Assembly (NCBI RefSeq): GCF_017874035.1
Contig: NZ_JAGGKV010000001.1
Location: 248,001-312,000, forward strand
Direction of reading: 5' to 3'
Source: Paenibacillus aceris
GTDB lineage: Bacteria; Bacillota; Bacilli; Paenibacillales; NBRC-103111
DNA: 64,000 nucleotides
The translations under genes were made by a program, and so were the position numbers. A model generated the notes under the pieces. The model was not told the DNA's origin, ran no database searches, and worked only from the letters and a program-made list of their open reading frames with translations. Below are positions 7,505 to 16,328 of this stretch, one piece after another. Each line of letters begins with the position of its first letter. Position 1 is the stretch's first letter.

Positions 7505-8785
7505 CTACTCTCCCTTCTGATCCCGCAAAAAGTAAATCGTATCCAGCTGCACTCGCTTAGCTGCTTCTGCAATCGCTGGAATATCGATCTGTTCCACAGA
7601 CTCAATCAATCCTGTAACTGTACGCTCTTTGCCGGATAAGATCGCATTAAAATCAAACGAAATTAATTCAAAAGCGGAGTCCTGAATTTCACGCAACTGG
7701 TTCGCTATCATGGCTCGGGTTTGACTTAATTCAATCTCGTTGATATCTCCCTGTTCCATAGCAGTCAGCTGCTTTCGAATAATATCAACTGCTTTCTCAT
7801 AATTAGCCATTTCAATACCGGATTGAATGGTTAAAATCCCTTTGTGGCCATCAAAGCGAGAAGAAGCATAATAGGCAAGGCTTGCTTTCTCACGAACGTT
7901 GATAAACAATTTGGAGTGCGGGTACCCGCCCAAAACCCCATTATACATAAGAGCTACTGGATATAGCTCATCTCTGTATGAAATGTTCGTGCGCAGTCCC
8001 ATATTTAGTTTGCCTTGATTTACGTCCAGTCGCTCAACAACTGTCTTAACGTTGCCTGATGCTCCCCGCGGAGCTGTTGTAACATAACTAACATCTTTAT
8101 TCCGTTCAATATTGAACGCCGTTGAAACAATTCCTTCAACTTCAGCCAGCGTCGTATTTCCAACGACATAGATATCTATGGGTTGTGATTGAAGCCACTG
8201 TCTATATTGTTCGTAAAGCTGCTCGGGATTGATGCGGTCAAGATCATCTATTTTACCCAATGGATGAAGCCGATACGGATCATCGCTGCACATTTCTTCA
8301 ATACAGCGTTCAGCAGCATAACGGATTTTATCATTTATAACGGATTCTATCCGTTTCTGAAGTGTCTGCTTCTCGGAATCTACATATTTACTGCGAAAAT
8401 GATTACCCTCAAGTGCCGGCCGCGTCAAAGTTTCTCCAACGAATTCAAGTCCTTGTTTCAAAAGCGATTGTGCTGACTTTACGAAACGGTCATTAATAAT
8501 GTCCATACGCAGCTGCACAATTTGATAGTCGCCTCGTTTATAAATATCAAAACCGAAGCCCGCACCATATAAATCATCTAAATACTCTCGAAATTGCTTC
8601 GTTTCCGGCCGTAATTCAGTTCCTCTACGTAAAACAAATGGTGTTAGCGCAGTGTTCGTGACCGTATCCTCGTCTAAGGGACGGCCTATGTACACGGAAA
8701 TAGCAAACGTTTTGAAACGGTCTGTCGGCAGCACATGCAAACGAATATGATTCAGTGTACTACGCTCAAATTGTATATGCTTCAA
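7505..8785 (-). CDS. ymfF: M16 family protein lacking the zinc-binding motif (YmfF type)
   Basis: Protein of 426 residues, a paralogue partner of YmfH. Where an active M16 protein has HxxEH, this one has TPFVLRRGTELRP, so the histidines and glutamate are absent. The later M16 features are present (YDDLYGAGFG-like region, LGGYPHSKLFINVREKASLAYY, which resembles the R/Y substrate motif). It is therefore probably a non-catalytic subunit that pairs with YmfH. It starts with TTG, with AAGGGAGA about 8 bases upstream. The reading frame is intact, so it is not a pseudogene. Confidence 0.87.
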   Translation of the reverse strand: MKHIQFERSTLNHIRLHVLPTDRFKTFAISVYIGRPLDEDTVTNTALTPFVLRRGTELRPETKQFREYLDDLYGAGFGFDIYKRGDYQIVQLRMDIINDRFVKSAQSLLKQGLEFVGETLTRPALEGNHFRSKYVDSEKQTLQKRIESVINDKIRYAAERCIEEMCSDDPYRLHPLGKIDDLDRINPEQLYEQYRQWLQSQPIDIYVVGNTTLAEVEGIVSTAFNIERNKDVSYVTTAPRGASGNVKTVVERLDVNQGKLNMGLRTNISYRDELYPVALMYNGVLGGYPHSKLFINVREKASLAYYASSRFDGHKGILTIQSGIEMANYEKAVDIIRKQLTAMEQGDINEIELSQTRAMIANQLREIQDSAFELISFDFNAILSGKERTVTGLIESVEQIDIPAIAEAAKRVQLDTIYFLRDQKGE

Positions 8786-8831
8786 AGGTCTGTCTCCCTT
8801 CTAAGTCGTAATAGTTCCATTATATTCCTAT

Positions 8832-8868
8832 ACGAAGAGGAGAAGCAACCAATGCCGGTTCCTTCTCC
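8832..8868 (-). terminator. Hairpin terminator after sleB
   Basis: Stem GGAGAAG-AACC/GGTT-CTTCTCC with one mismatch and a 6-base loop, followed on the minus strand by TCTTCGTAT. The stem is strong and the U-run weak. It lies between sleB and ymfF. Confidence 0.55.
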
Positions 8869-8884
8869 TTGTCCCGCTCTAAAT

Positions 8885-9685
8885 TTATTTGCAGAAGATA
8901 TGCTTACCGATCGTTTTAACTTGCGTTCTGGACCAAATCCATTTGGATGTTGCTGTTTCCGGATTAAAGTAATAGATGCAGCCGCCTGATGGATCCCAGC
9001 CGCCGAGCGCATCTCGTACCGCTTTTTTCGTTGACTCGTCTGGAGTTAGCCAGATTTGACCGTCTGCTACAGCCGTAAACGCGCCAGGTTGAAAAATAAC
9101 CCCTGAAACCGTGTTAGGAAAGCTCGGTGATTTGACGCGATTTAATATGACCGCAGCCACGGCAACTTGTCCAATATACGGTTCTCCGCGAGCTTCACCG
9201 TGCACCGCATTAGCCATCAGATTAATATCTTGTTCGGAGAGTCCAAGGTTATTAGATGGAACGAGATTAGCTGGTTTTTCGTTAGAAGTCGCATTCCCCG
9301 TACTGCCACTGCCACCGCCACCTCCTCCACCCGTGTTTCCACCAGTAGCAGGTGCAGTCGGTTTCCAATTCTTTGTGGCCTCCCAGAGCTTAAGCTTTGT
9401 CTTAGGCCCTACAATGCCATCAACAGTCATCCCAAACTCACCTTGGAAACGTTTCACGGCTGTGAGTGTCTTATACCCGTAATCGCCGTCAATATTGCCC
9501 CCATAAAAACCAATGAATTTCAAACGACCTTGCAGCTCATTGACGTCTGCGCCTGTTGCTCCATAACGTATTTCGTTTTTACTGAACGTTTCTGCTGCCG
9601 GCGGGTTGAACTTTCCTTTCAGTTGAAAGGCGACAACCAGCACAAAAACAATACAAAAGGTAAGTACAATTAGTCGTTTATTCAT
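8885..9685 (-). CDS. sleB: Spore cortex-lytic enzyme SleB
   Basis: Predicted lytic transglycosylase that degrades spore cortex peptidoglycan in germination. From the ATG at 9685 it has 266 residues: an N-terminal signal/anchor helix (KRLIVLTFCIVFVLVVAF), a peptidoglycan-binding domain (about 40-105, with two ligand-strand repeats GDYGYKTLTAVKRFQ and VDGIVGPKTK), a Gly-rich linker with seven glycines in a row, and a hydrolase_2 domain (MANAVHGEARGEPYIGQVAVAAV is the start; the catalytic Glu lies in GEARGE). No ypeB partner follows; ymfF does. A longer GTG reading adds six residues, but the ATG gives a normal signal peptide. A sigma-G-like promoter lies upstream. Confidence 0.92.
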   Translation of the reverse strand: MNKRLIVLTFCIVFVLVVAFQLKGKFNPPAAETFSKNEIRYGATGADVNELQGRLKFIGFYGGNIDGDYGYKTLTAVKRFQGEFGMTVDGIVGPKTKLKLWEATKNWKPTAPATGGNTGGGGGGGSGSTGNATSNEKPANLVPSNNLGLSEQDINLMANAVHGEARGEPYIGQVAVAAVILNRVKSPSFPNTVSGVIFQPGAFTAVADGQIWLTPDESTKKAVRDALGGWDPSGGCIYYFNPETATSKWIWSRTQVKTIGKHIFCK

Positions 9686-9738
9686 TCCCCTTCTCAACCT
9701 CACTTTTCAAATAAGAGCCTTTTCTTGCTTTTCTTGCT

Positions 9739-9769
9739 TATTATGAGAAAGGGGGTCTCTGTTTATACA
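9739..9769 (-). promoter_or_regulatory. Sigma-G-like promoter of sleB
   Basis: Minus strand TGTATA (9764-9769), 18 bases, CATAATA (9739-9745). The known sigma-G pattern is TGMATA, 17-18 bases, CATACTA. sleB is a forespore sigma-G gene in Bacillus, so position and target agree. Confidence 0.65.
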
Positions 9770-9770
9770 A

Positions 9771-9800
9771 ACAAAAACACTCTCCGTAAGGAGAGTGTTT
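9771..9800 (-). terminator. Rho-independent terminator after spoIIIE
   Basis: Perfect 11-bp stem AAACACTCTCC/GGAGAGTGTTT with loop GTAA, followed on the minus strand by a T-rich run. It separates spoIIIE from the sleB promoter. Confidence 0.88.
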
Positions 9801-9819
9801 AGGAGTCCGGTTAATTCGG

Positions 9820-12381
9820 TTATGAACTAATCCGGTTATGTTGATATTGTTCGATTGACATAAGCACTTCCCTTGGCTTGCTTCCTTCGTAAGGGCCGAC
9901 AACGCCTTTGGCTTCCATAGAGTCAACCAGCCGCGCCGCACGCGTATAACCGACTCTCATGCGTCTTTGAAGCAATGAAACGGAAGCCTGCTTCGCTTCC
10001 AGAACGATTTGAACGGCTTGGTCGTAAAGCTCGTCCTCAATTTCATTCTGTTGTTCCGGCATCTCTTCCACATGAGGAACAAGTTCTTCTTGGTAATTGG
10101 CTTGCTCTTGCGTACGAACAAAGCCAACGACATGTTCAACCTCTTGGTCGGACAGAAAAGCTCCCTGCACACGTACCGGCTTGGATGCACCCACCGGCAA
10201 ATAAAGCATATCGCCTCGGCCAAGCAGCTTCTCAGCCCCGACCATATCTAGAATCGTCCGTGAATCCACCTGCGAGGAAACACCGAATGCGATACGTGAA
10301 GGGATATTCGCTTTGATCACACCCGTGATAACATCAACGGAAGGACGCTGTGTTGCAATAATCAAGTGAATACCTGCTGCACGAGCCATCTGAGCCAATC
10401 GGCAGATCGAATCTTCGACATCGTTAGCCGCGACCATCATCAAATCGGCTAACTCGTCAACGATGACGACGTAGTAAGGCAGTGGAGCCGCTGTGCCGCT
10501 CTCAGTCAGCATCGCGTTATAGCCCTCAATATTGCGCGTCCCGCTCTTCGAGAAGAGCTCGTAGCGTTTCTCCATCTCTACGACGACTTTCTTCAGAGCT
10601 AGCGAAGCTCTGCGCGGATCTGTCACAACAGGCGCTAGCAGATGCGGTATCCCGTTGTAGACATTCAATTCAACCATTTTGGGGTCGATCATTAAGAACT
10701 TTACTTCGTTCGGCTTAGCTTTATACAAGATACTTGTAATAATCCCGTTGATACAGACGGATTTACCTGAACCCGTAGCTCCAGCAACAAGTAAATGCGG
10801 CATTCTGGCCAAATTCCCTACGATGGGTTGTCCAGAAATATCACGCCCCAACACGACAGACAGTCGAGAACTGGATTCTTGAAAAGCTGATGTCTCCATG
10901 ACTTCTCGCATAGTAACCACTGAAACTTCAAGATTCGGCACCTCAATGCCGATCGCAGATTTACCTGGAATCGGCGCCTCCATCCGAATATCCTTAGCGG
11001 CAAGTGCCAAGGCAATATCATCGGTTAGTGATACGATTCTACTCACCTTCACCCCGACATCGGGCTGAATCTCGTAGCGTGTTACCGCTGGTCCCCTTAC
11101 AACCTCGAGAACTTTGGCACGAACGCCAAAACTCTCTAAAGTAGCTTCCAGCTTTCTGGCGTTCGCTTTGTAATCAGACATCTCGCTGCCTTTGCCGACA
11201 GCCGGTTTTGCCAATAAATCAAGCGAAGGCATTTCGTATGGACGCGTTTGAACGATAGGTGCATTCTCTTGAAATTCTAGTGAAACAGCGTCATCCTCCG
11301 CTCCTGCGTCACCCGCCGGAGTGGGTTGTGTTTTAGGTGACAGGCTTGTAGGGTTGGCAGCAGTCGGTTTAATGGATTGTTGCGCTTCTTGAAACACTTG
11401 CTCTTGAAAATCCCGAATGATCGGAGTGATGGGAAGATCCTCATTAGCATGATCGGCTGCAGCTCGTGCATCATTCGTTTTATAAACAACTTGTTCTGAA
11501 ACGTCTGTCTCATCTGCATTATGTAATAATTCATCTTCATTTTCATCATTTAAAGCAGTAGTTGCCTTCTTCCGGCCTTCTTTAATGGGTCTGAGCAATT
11601 CCATAATAAGCGGTGATTTCTTCCGATTCACAGGCTGGAATACTTCTTCATCGAATTCATCATCGATGGGTACATAGGCTGTTTTCTTCACCTTTTTGTC
11701 GTTAGAAACCGAAGCAGAAGCAGCTGGCTGCGGCTGCCGCCCTTCCCGGTCTTGCAGCCACTCTTTCATTCTATCCTTGAAATTTTGTCCAACATTGCTA
11801 AATCGGCCACGGATTACGTTTCCGATATCTACATAGGAAATGCCAGTAGCCAGAATAAAGCCTATTACAAATAAAGCGTACTGAATTAATCTGGCACCTA
11901 AATAGTCGAACAGAAAGTACAAGATACTATACAGCACGCCACCGATCATTCCGCCGCCTATACCGTGTTCGAGCGCTGCCCTTCCGGCATCCGTCGGATG
12001 CAGACCTTCCAACATAGCGTCCCATGTCGATGAGATGATTTTACCGGATGTGAATCCGCCATCTGGATATAACTGAGCAAACAGATCAATATGATTTTTT
12101 ATCAGCAGTCCAAGAATAAACAGCAAAATGCCCGCTTTCTTAGGTGTCACCATCTGTGGCCAAGCACGTTTGATCATGGCATATAAGGCCACATATATGA
12201 AAATGAGAGGAACTAACGAATACCACGTTCCAACAAAAAATCGGAAAAGGTAAATCAGCGAGTTCCCGACATGTCCTTGGTGGGCAAGTGCAATCACGGA
12301 AAAAATCAAGATGAGAATCCCGTACAATTCGAATAACAAACTTGTTTTTAATGCTTTACTTTTCTTCTTTCGTTTCGCCAT
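9820..12381 (-). CDS. spoIIIE: DNA translocase SpoIIIE/FtsK
   Basis: Membrane-anchored ATPase that pumps the chromosome through the sporulation septum. From the ATG at 12381 it has 853 residues: basic start MAKRKKKSK, four N-terminal membrane helices (to about residue 185), an acidic and Pro/Gln-rich linker (about 200-380), then the RecA-like motor with Walker [11 protein letters not shown] (about 534-543) and Walker [13 protein letters not shown], and a C-terminal winged-helix gamma domain ([20 protein letters not shown]). The membrane helices favour SpoIIIE over the soluble SftA. GGGGGTGA lies 5 bases before the ATG; the upstream GTG overlaps that site. The order with ylzJ and tepA matches Bacillus. 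Confidence 0.93.
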   Translation of the reverse strand: MAKRKKKSKALKTSLLFELYGILILIFSVIALAHQGHVGNSLIYLFRFFVGTWYSLVPLIFIYVALYAMIKRAWPQMVTPKKAGILLFILGLLIKNHIDLFAQLYPDGGFTSGKIISSTWDAMLEGLHPTDAGRAALEHGIGGGMIGGVLYSILYFLFDYLGARLIQYALFVIGFILATGISYVDIGNVIRGRFSNVGQNFKDRMKEWLQDREGRQPQPAASASVSNDKKVKKTAYVPIDDEFDEEVFQPVNRKKSPLIMELLRPIKEGRKKATTALNDENEDELLHNADETDVSEQVVYKTNDARAAADHANEDLPITPIIRDFQEQVFQEAQQSIKPTAANPTSLSPKTQPTPAGDAGAEDDAVSLEFQENAPIVQTRPYEMPSLDLLAKPAVGKGSEMSDYKANARKLEATLESFGVRAKVLEVVRGPAVTRYEIQPDVGVKVSRIVSLTDDIALALAAKDIRMEAPIPGKSAIGIEVPNLEVSVVTMREVMETSAFQESSSRLSVVLGRDISGQPIVGNLARMPHLLVAGATGSGKSVCINGIITSILYKAKPNEVKFLMIDPKMVELNVYNGIPHLLAPVVTDPRRASLALKKVVVEMEKRYELFSKSGTRNIEGYNAMLTESGTAAPLPYYVVIVDELADLMMVAANDVEDSICRLAQMARAAGIHLIIATQRPSVDVITGVIKANIPSRIAFGVSSQVDSRTILDMVGAEKLLGRGDMLYLPVGASKPVRVQGAFLSDQEVEHVVGFVRTQEQANYQEELVPHVEEMPEQQNEIEDELYDQAVQIVLEAKQASVSLLQRRMRVGYTRAARLVDSMEAKGVVGPYEGSKPREVLMSIEQYQHNRISS

Positions 12382-12445
12382 GTTTGTCACCCCCAAGTCC
12401 ACATTATACCATATTTGGCTTGAGGGATGATACAGGAACAGCGCT

Positions 12446-12682
12446 TTATGTGAGTGAAGTCTCTACAACAGGACTGTACGAAATTATAGTTCCAGGGGCA
12501 TATTGCTCTTTTAAATAATCCTGTGGATTACAGCTATAAAGCCTGACAATTCGGGCTTGAAAACCGCTAATAGGTTCAATCTGCATCTTTACTCCACCTT
12601 GATCAATATCCAAGAACTTCGGTTCATAAGTTTCTGCTCCTTCAAAGATCACATCCATCGGTACAACCGAATAATGTATCAT
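12446..12682 (-). CDS. ylzJ: YlzJ-like small protein
   Basis: Protein of 78 residues beginning [15 protein letters not shown] and containing a basic/aromatic segment [14 protein letters not shown]. It matches YlzJ by size, opening and position between tepA and spoIIIE. Its ATG overlaps the tepA stop (ATGA), so it is translationally coupled to tepA. No membrane helix or enzyme motif is visible and function is unknown. GGCGGTGG serves as the ribosome binding site. Confidence 0.8.
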   Translation of the reverse strand: MIHYSVVPMDVIFEGAETYEPKFLDIDQGGVKMQIEPISGFQARIVRLYSCNPQDYLKEQYAPGTIISYSPVVETSLT

Positions 12683-13413
12683 TGTACGATTCCACCGCCT
12701 AGAGATGCCTTCTTAGATTCGATGCGCTTGTTAAGCTCCCGAATAGCGTCACCAATCCCGCCGACCTGATTGATTAAGCCATACTTCACAGCATCCTCCC
12801 CGATAACAGTTGTCCCAATATCCCTAGTCAATTCACCGGTTTTAAACATTAGCTCTTTAAATTTCTCTTCCGTAATATTTGAATGCTTCGTTACAAATCG
12901 AACGACGCGTTCCTGCATTTTATCCAGATATTCAAACGTTTGCGGAACACCAATAATTAATCCATTTAGTCGTATCGGATGAATGGTCATGGTTGCCGTT
13001 TCAGCAATAATCGAATAGTCCGCTGACACCGCGATAGGAACACCGATACTATGGCCGCCCCCAAGAACAAGCGCGATCGACGGCTTCGAAAGAGTCGACA
13101 CCATCTCTGCGATGGCTAAACCCGCCTCAACGTCACCACCTACCGTGTTTAAAATGATCATGACGCCCTCAATCTTGGGGTTCTGTTCTGCTGCGACCAG
13201 CTGAGGAATCAAATGCTCATACTTCGTTGTTTTGTTCTGAGGAGGGAGTACGATATGACCTTCCACTTGTCCGATAATCGTGAGGCAAAAGATGTTCGAT
13301 TCACCTGAAATGGTATTGGTTTGGCCTAACTGTTGAATATTTTCCACGACGGGATTTTTCTTTCCTTCCTCGATTGCTGGTTCCTGCTGTTTCGGATCTG
13401 TTGATGATGCCAC
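12679..13413 (-). CDS. tepA: ClpP-like protease TepA
   Basis: Soluble ClpP/SppA-type serine protease family member, 244 residues. The motif [11 protein letters not shown] carries the nucleophile Ser, and [10 protein letters not shown] carries the His. In B. subtilis TepA was linked to pre-protein translocation and to degrading spore SASPs. I start at the GTG at 13413, because AAGGGGGA lies 6 bases upstream; the 30-base longer TTG reading runs through that site. It overlaps ylzJ by four bases. A sigma-G-type promoter candidate lies about 60 bases upstream. Confidence 0.87.
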   Translation of the reverse strand: MASSTDPKQQEPAIEEGKKNPVVENIQQLGQTNTISGESNIFCLTIIGQVEGHIVLPPQNKTTKYEHLIPQLVAAEQNPKIEGVMIILNTVGGDVEAGLAIAEMVSTLSKPSIALVLGGGHSIGVPIAVSADYSIIAETATMTIHPIRLNGLIIGVPQTFEYLDKMQERVVRFVTKHSNITEEKFKELMFKTGELTRDIGTTVIGEDAVKYGLINQVGGIGDAIRELNKRIESKKASLGGGIVQ

Positions 13414-13472
13414 AATAATTCCCCCTTCAATTTTGACTAGCAAACTTTACATGTACAGAGCATAATCTCCCA

Positions 13473-13503
13473 TAGTATGAATTATCTTGGTTGCTTTCAT
13501 GCA
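13473..13503 (-). promoter_or_regulatory. Possible sigma-G promoter of tepA-ylzJ
   Basis: Minus strand TGCATG (13498-13503), 18 bases, CATACTA (13473-13479). The -10 matches the sigma-G consensus in all seven positions and the -35 in five of six (TGCATA). It could also serve sigma-F or overlap a sigma-A -10. Confidence 0.45.
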
Positions 13504-13528
13504 TCCTTTCTTCTTGTAAATACAACTG

Positions 13529-13561
13529 AAAAAAGCTCCCTCCAGTAATGGAGAGAGCTTT
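13529..13561 (-). terminator. Rho-independent terminator after rnjB
   Basis: Stem AAAGCTC-CTCC/GGAG-GAGCTTT with one mismatch, followed on the minus strand by six U residues. It lies about 35 bases beyond the rnjB stop. Confidence 0.85.
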
Positions 13562-13594
13562 GCTATTTGCATAGGTTCAAGTGACTGTTCGAGC

Positions 13595-15271
13595 CTAGAC
13601 TTCCATAATGATAGGAAGGATCATTGGTCTTCTTCTGGTTTGTTCATATAAAAAGCGTCCGAGAACATCTTTTACATTAGTTTTTAAAGATGCCCATTCA
13701 TTAACATTTTCATTCATTAACTTCGTTAACGTATTCGTAACGATTCGATTGGCTTCTTCCAAGAGGCCTTCAGATTCACGAACATAAACGAATCCGCGAG
13801 AAATGATATCCGGTCCGGATAAAATTTTGCCATCTTGTTTGCTGAGAGTAACAACGACTACAAGAATACCGTCCTGAGACAATAACTTACGGTCACGCAA
13901 CACAATGTTGCCTACATCTCCAACGCCCAGTCCATCAATTAGAATATTGCCGCTTTGAACCTTAGATCCTTTGCGTGCAACACCATTTTGAATTTCTACC
14001 GTATCACCGATATCGCACATAAAAATATCTTCTTTCGCCATACCCACAGACTCCGCAAGGAGACCATGTTGACGCAGCATGCGATATTCACCATGAATAG
14101 GGATAAAATATTTCGGCTTCATTAAATTGAGCATTAGCTTCAATTCTTCTTGACTGCCGTGACCTGATACGTGAACACCCGTTACAGAACCTGGACCGTA
14201 AATTACGTTAGCTCCAATACGGAAGAGTTCATCGACAGTACGGCCTACATCACGTTCATTCCCCGGAATCGGCGTAGCTGCAATAATGACCGTATCACCT
14301 GGTAAAATATCTACTTTACGGTGGGTTGAACGCGCCATTCTTGTAAGAGCTGACATTGGCTCGCCTTGGCTTCCAGTGGACAGAATGACAACCCGATCAG
14401 CAGCAAGCTTGTTCACTTCCTCTGGCTCAATCAACATGCCATCCGGAATGTTCAAGTAACCTAATTCGCTTGCAATCGATACCACATTTACCATGCTTCG
14501 GCCAATGACGGTAACTTTACGATTCGTTGCTGCAGCTGCATCAAACACCTGTTGTACACGGTGAATGTTAGATGCAAAAGTCGCAATGACTACTCTCTGC
14601 TTAGCTTTACGGAACACTTCTTCAATCTCAATGCCGACACTGCGCTCCGAGCCTGTGTAACCAGGACGTTCTGCATTCGTACTGTCAGAAAGTAAGGCTA
14701 AAACGCCTTTCTTCCCGATCTCTGCCATACGGTGCAAATCTGCATATTGATCATTCACAGGCGTTTGATCAAATTTGAAATCTCCTGTATGAACAACGAC
14801 GCCTTCTGGCGTATCCAGTGCTACACCGACAGAATCAGGGATACTGTGATTGGTTTTGAAGAATGATGCTGTAATAGAGCCTAAAGAAAGCACGGAATCC
14901 GCGTTAATAAGGATCCGGTTCGTTGTACCGAGCAAATTCGCTTCCTTCAGCTTCGCCTCGATTAGTCCCATTGTAAGCTTAGTTGCATATAGTGGAACAT
15001 TAAGGTGCTTAAGCACATAAGGTAAGCCGCCGATATGATCTTCATGGCCGTGAGTAATGATGATGCCGCGTACTTTATCCCGATTCTCCGTTAAGTATCC
15101 GATATCAGGGATGACAATATCAATTCCGAGCATGTCCTGCTCAGGAAATTTCAAACCACTATCAATGACGATGATATCGTTCGCATACTGAACACAATAC
15201 ATATTTTTTCCGATTTCGCCCACGCCGCCAAGAGCGAAGATCAAAAGTTTATCAATATTTTTTTTGGACAA
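13595..15271 (-). CDS. rnjB: Ribonuclease J (J2 type)
   Basis: Metallo-beta-lactamase/beta-CASP ribonuclease of 558 residues with endonuclease and 5'-exonuclease roles in mRNA decay. The metal motif HGHEDHIGG lies at about residues 74-82 and further His/Asp residues follow in HTGDFKFDQTP and PIHGEYRML. The C-terminal domain includes SRGFVYVRESEGL, typical of RNase J. J2 rather than J1 is inferred from position next to tepA and dapA (B. subtilis ymfA/rnjB); the sequence alone fits both. It starts with TTG, with AAGGAGG 7 bases upstream. It has its own promoter and terminator. Confidence 0.9.
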   Translation of the reverse strand: MSKKNIDKLLIFALGGVGEIGKNMYCVQYANDIIVIDSGLKFPEQDMLGIDIVIPDIGYLTENRDKVRGIIITHGHEDHIGGLPYVLKHLNVPLYATKLTMGLIEAKLKEANLLGTTNRILINADSVLSLGSITASFFKTNHSIPDSVGVALDTPEGVVVHTGDFKFDQTPVNDQYADLHRMAEIGKKGVLALLSDSTNAERPGYTGSERSVGIEIEEVFRKAKQRVVIATFASNIHRVQQVFDAAAATNRKVTVIGRSMVNVVSIASELGYLNIPDGMLIEPEEVNKLAADRVVILSTGSQGEPMSALTRMARSTHRKVDILPGDTVIIAATPIPGNERDVGRTVDELFRIGANVIYGPGSVTGVHVSGHGSQEELKLMLNLMKPKYFIPIHGEYRMLRQHGLLAESVGMAKEDIFMCDIGDTVEIQNGVARKGSKVQSGNILIDGLGVGDVGNIVLRDRKLLSQDGILVVVVTLSKQDGKILSGPDIISRGFVYVRESEGLLEEANRIVTNTLTKLMNENVNEWASLKTNVKDVLGRFLYEQTRRRPMILPIIMEV

Positions 15272-15338
15272 GAATATACCTCCTTCTAAGATTGGACGAC
15301 GAATTTTAAATGAAAAACCGAACTAGTCACTTGCAACC

Positions 15339-15368
15339 ATTATACATGAAAAAAAACAACAAATACAA
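15339..15368 (-). promoter_or_regulatory. Sigma-A promoter of rnjB
   Basis: Minus strand TTGTAT (15363-15368), 18 bases including eight T in a row, TATAAT (15339-15344). It lies between the dapA terminator and rnjB. Confidence 0.65.
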
Positions 15369-15394
15369 GTTAATACCGATTACAATAGCTTCCC

Positions 15395-15426
15395 CAAAAA
15401 AAGAAAACCGATGCCGGAGCACCGAT
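15395..15426 (-). terminator. Rho-independent terminator after dapA
   Basis: Minus-strand RNA pairs AUCGGUGC with GCAUCGGU over 8 bp (two G-U wobbles) around a UCCG loop, followed by UUUUCUUUUUUU. It ends the spoVF-dapA operon. Confidence 0.85.
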
Positions 15427-15439
15427 TCATTAGGCGTTA

Positions 15440-16303
15440 TCATACAAAAAGTGATTGGATGAATTGTCCTTCTTGCTCGGATACGCGAACCAACGGAAGC
15501 CTTACGCCCCCTGTTTGAATGCCTTTCAGTGCAAGAGCATGCTTAATGGGTGCAGGGCTCGGTACACGGAAAATGCCAGTAAATACAGGGTGCAGCTTGC
15601 GATGAAGTTCTGCCGCTTGCTGAATGTTACCTTCTAAATAATACTTTACCATAGATTGCATTTCTTTTCCAATCACATGACTCGCAACGCTAATAATTCC
15701 ATAACAACCAACAGCAAGAGCTGGAAGCGCACTGCTGTCATCCCCGCTATATACAAGGAATCCAGGGGCTGCATCATTAAGAATACGGGTCAGTTGATCC
15801 GTGTTCGCACAATCCTTGGTTGCCACGATATTCGAAATGTGGGAAAGACGAATCGTTGTCTCTGCATCCAGATTGACACCTGTACGTCCTGGTACATTGT
15901 AAAGCATGATAGCTACCTTAACGGATTCAGCAACAGCTTTAAAATGCTGGTACAACCCCTCTTGCGATGGGCGGTTATAGTAAGGAGAAACGATGAGCAA
16001 AGCGTCTACTCCGAGTTTCTCAACTTTTTGAGAAAAATGAATGGTGTGTGCAGTATCATTGCTTCCAGTACCTGCAATGATTTTGCAACGACCTCGTGCA
16101 TAACGAACGGATAGTTCGATAAGCTTCAGCTTTTCCTCGTCTGTTAATGTAGGTGCCTCACCAGTGGTCCCACAAATTACGAGGCTATCGGACTGCTGCT
16201 CTTCGATCAAATAGTTGATTAGCGGTTCTACTTGGTCCCAGTTGACTTGTAATTGCTCGTCAAACGGAGTGACCATGGCTGTGATTACTCTTCCAAAATC
16301 CAC
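15440..16303 (-). CDS. dapA: 4-hydroxy-tetrahydrodipicolinate synthase
   Basis: Condenses pyruvate with aspartate semialdehyde in the lysine and dipicolinate pathway. I start at the GTG at 16303 (MDFGRVITAM..., 287 residues), because AGGAGGT lies 7 bases before it, whereas the GTG at 16312 overlaps that site; the result resembles Bacillus DapA starts. Visible motifs: CGTTGEAPTL, the catalytic Tyr in YNVPGRTGV, and the Schiff-base Lys in ATKDCANTDQ. It is the last gene of the spoVFA-spoVFB-asd-dapG-dapA operon, which supplies substrate for the spore DPA synthase. Confidence 0.94.
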   Translation of the reverse strand: MDFGRVITAMVTPFDEQLQVNWDQVEPLINYLIEEQQSDSLVICGTTGEAPTLTDEEKLKLIELSVRYARGRCKIIAGTGSNDTAHTIHFSQKVEKLGVDALLIVSPYYNRPSQEGLYQHFKAVAESVKVAIMLYNVPGRTGVNLDAETTIRLSHISNIVATKDCANTDQLTRILNDAAPGFLVYSGDDSSALPALAVGCYGIISVASHVIGKEMQSMVKYYLEGNIQQAAELHRKLHPVFTGIFRVPSPAPIKHALALKGIQTGGVRLPLVRVSEQEGQFIQSLFV

Positions 16304-16328
16304 CGTTTGCACCTCCTAAATCTCATAT

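Noticed and set aside
7505-8785. YmfF as a pseudogene because HxxEH is missing
   Set aside because: The frame is intact at normal length and non-catalytic M16 partners are a known class.
16304-16328. Lysine riboswitch before dapA
   Set aside because: The dapG-dapA gap is 25 bases and holds only the ribosome binding site.
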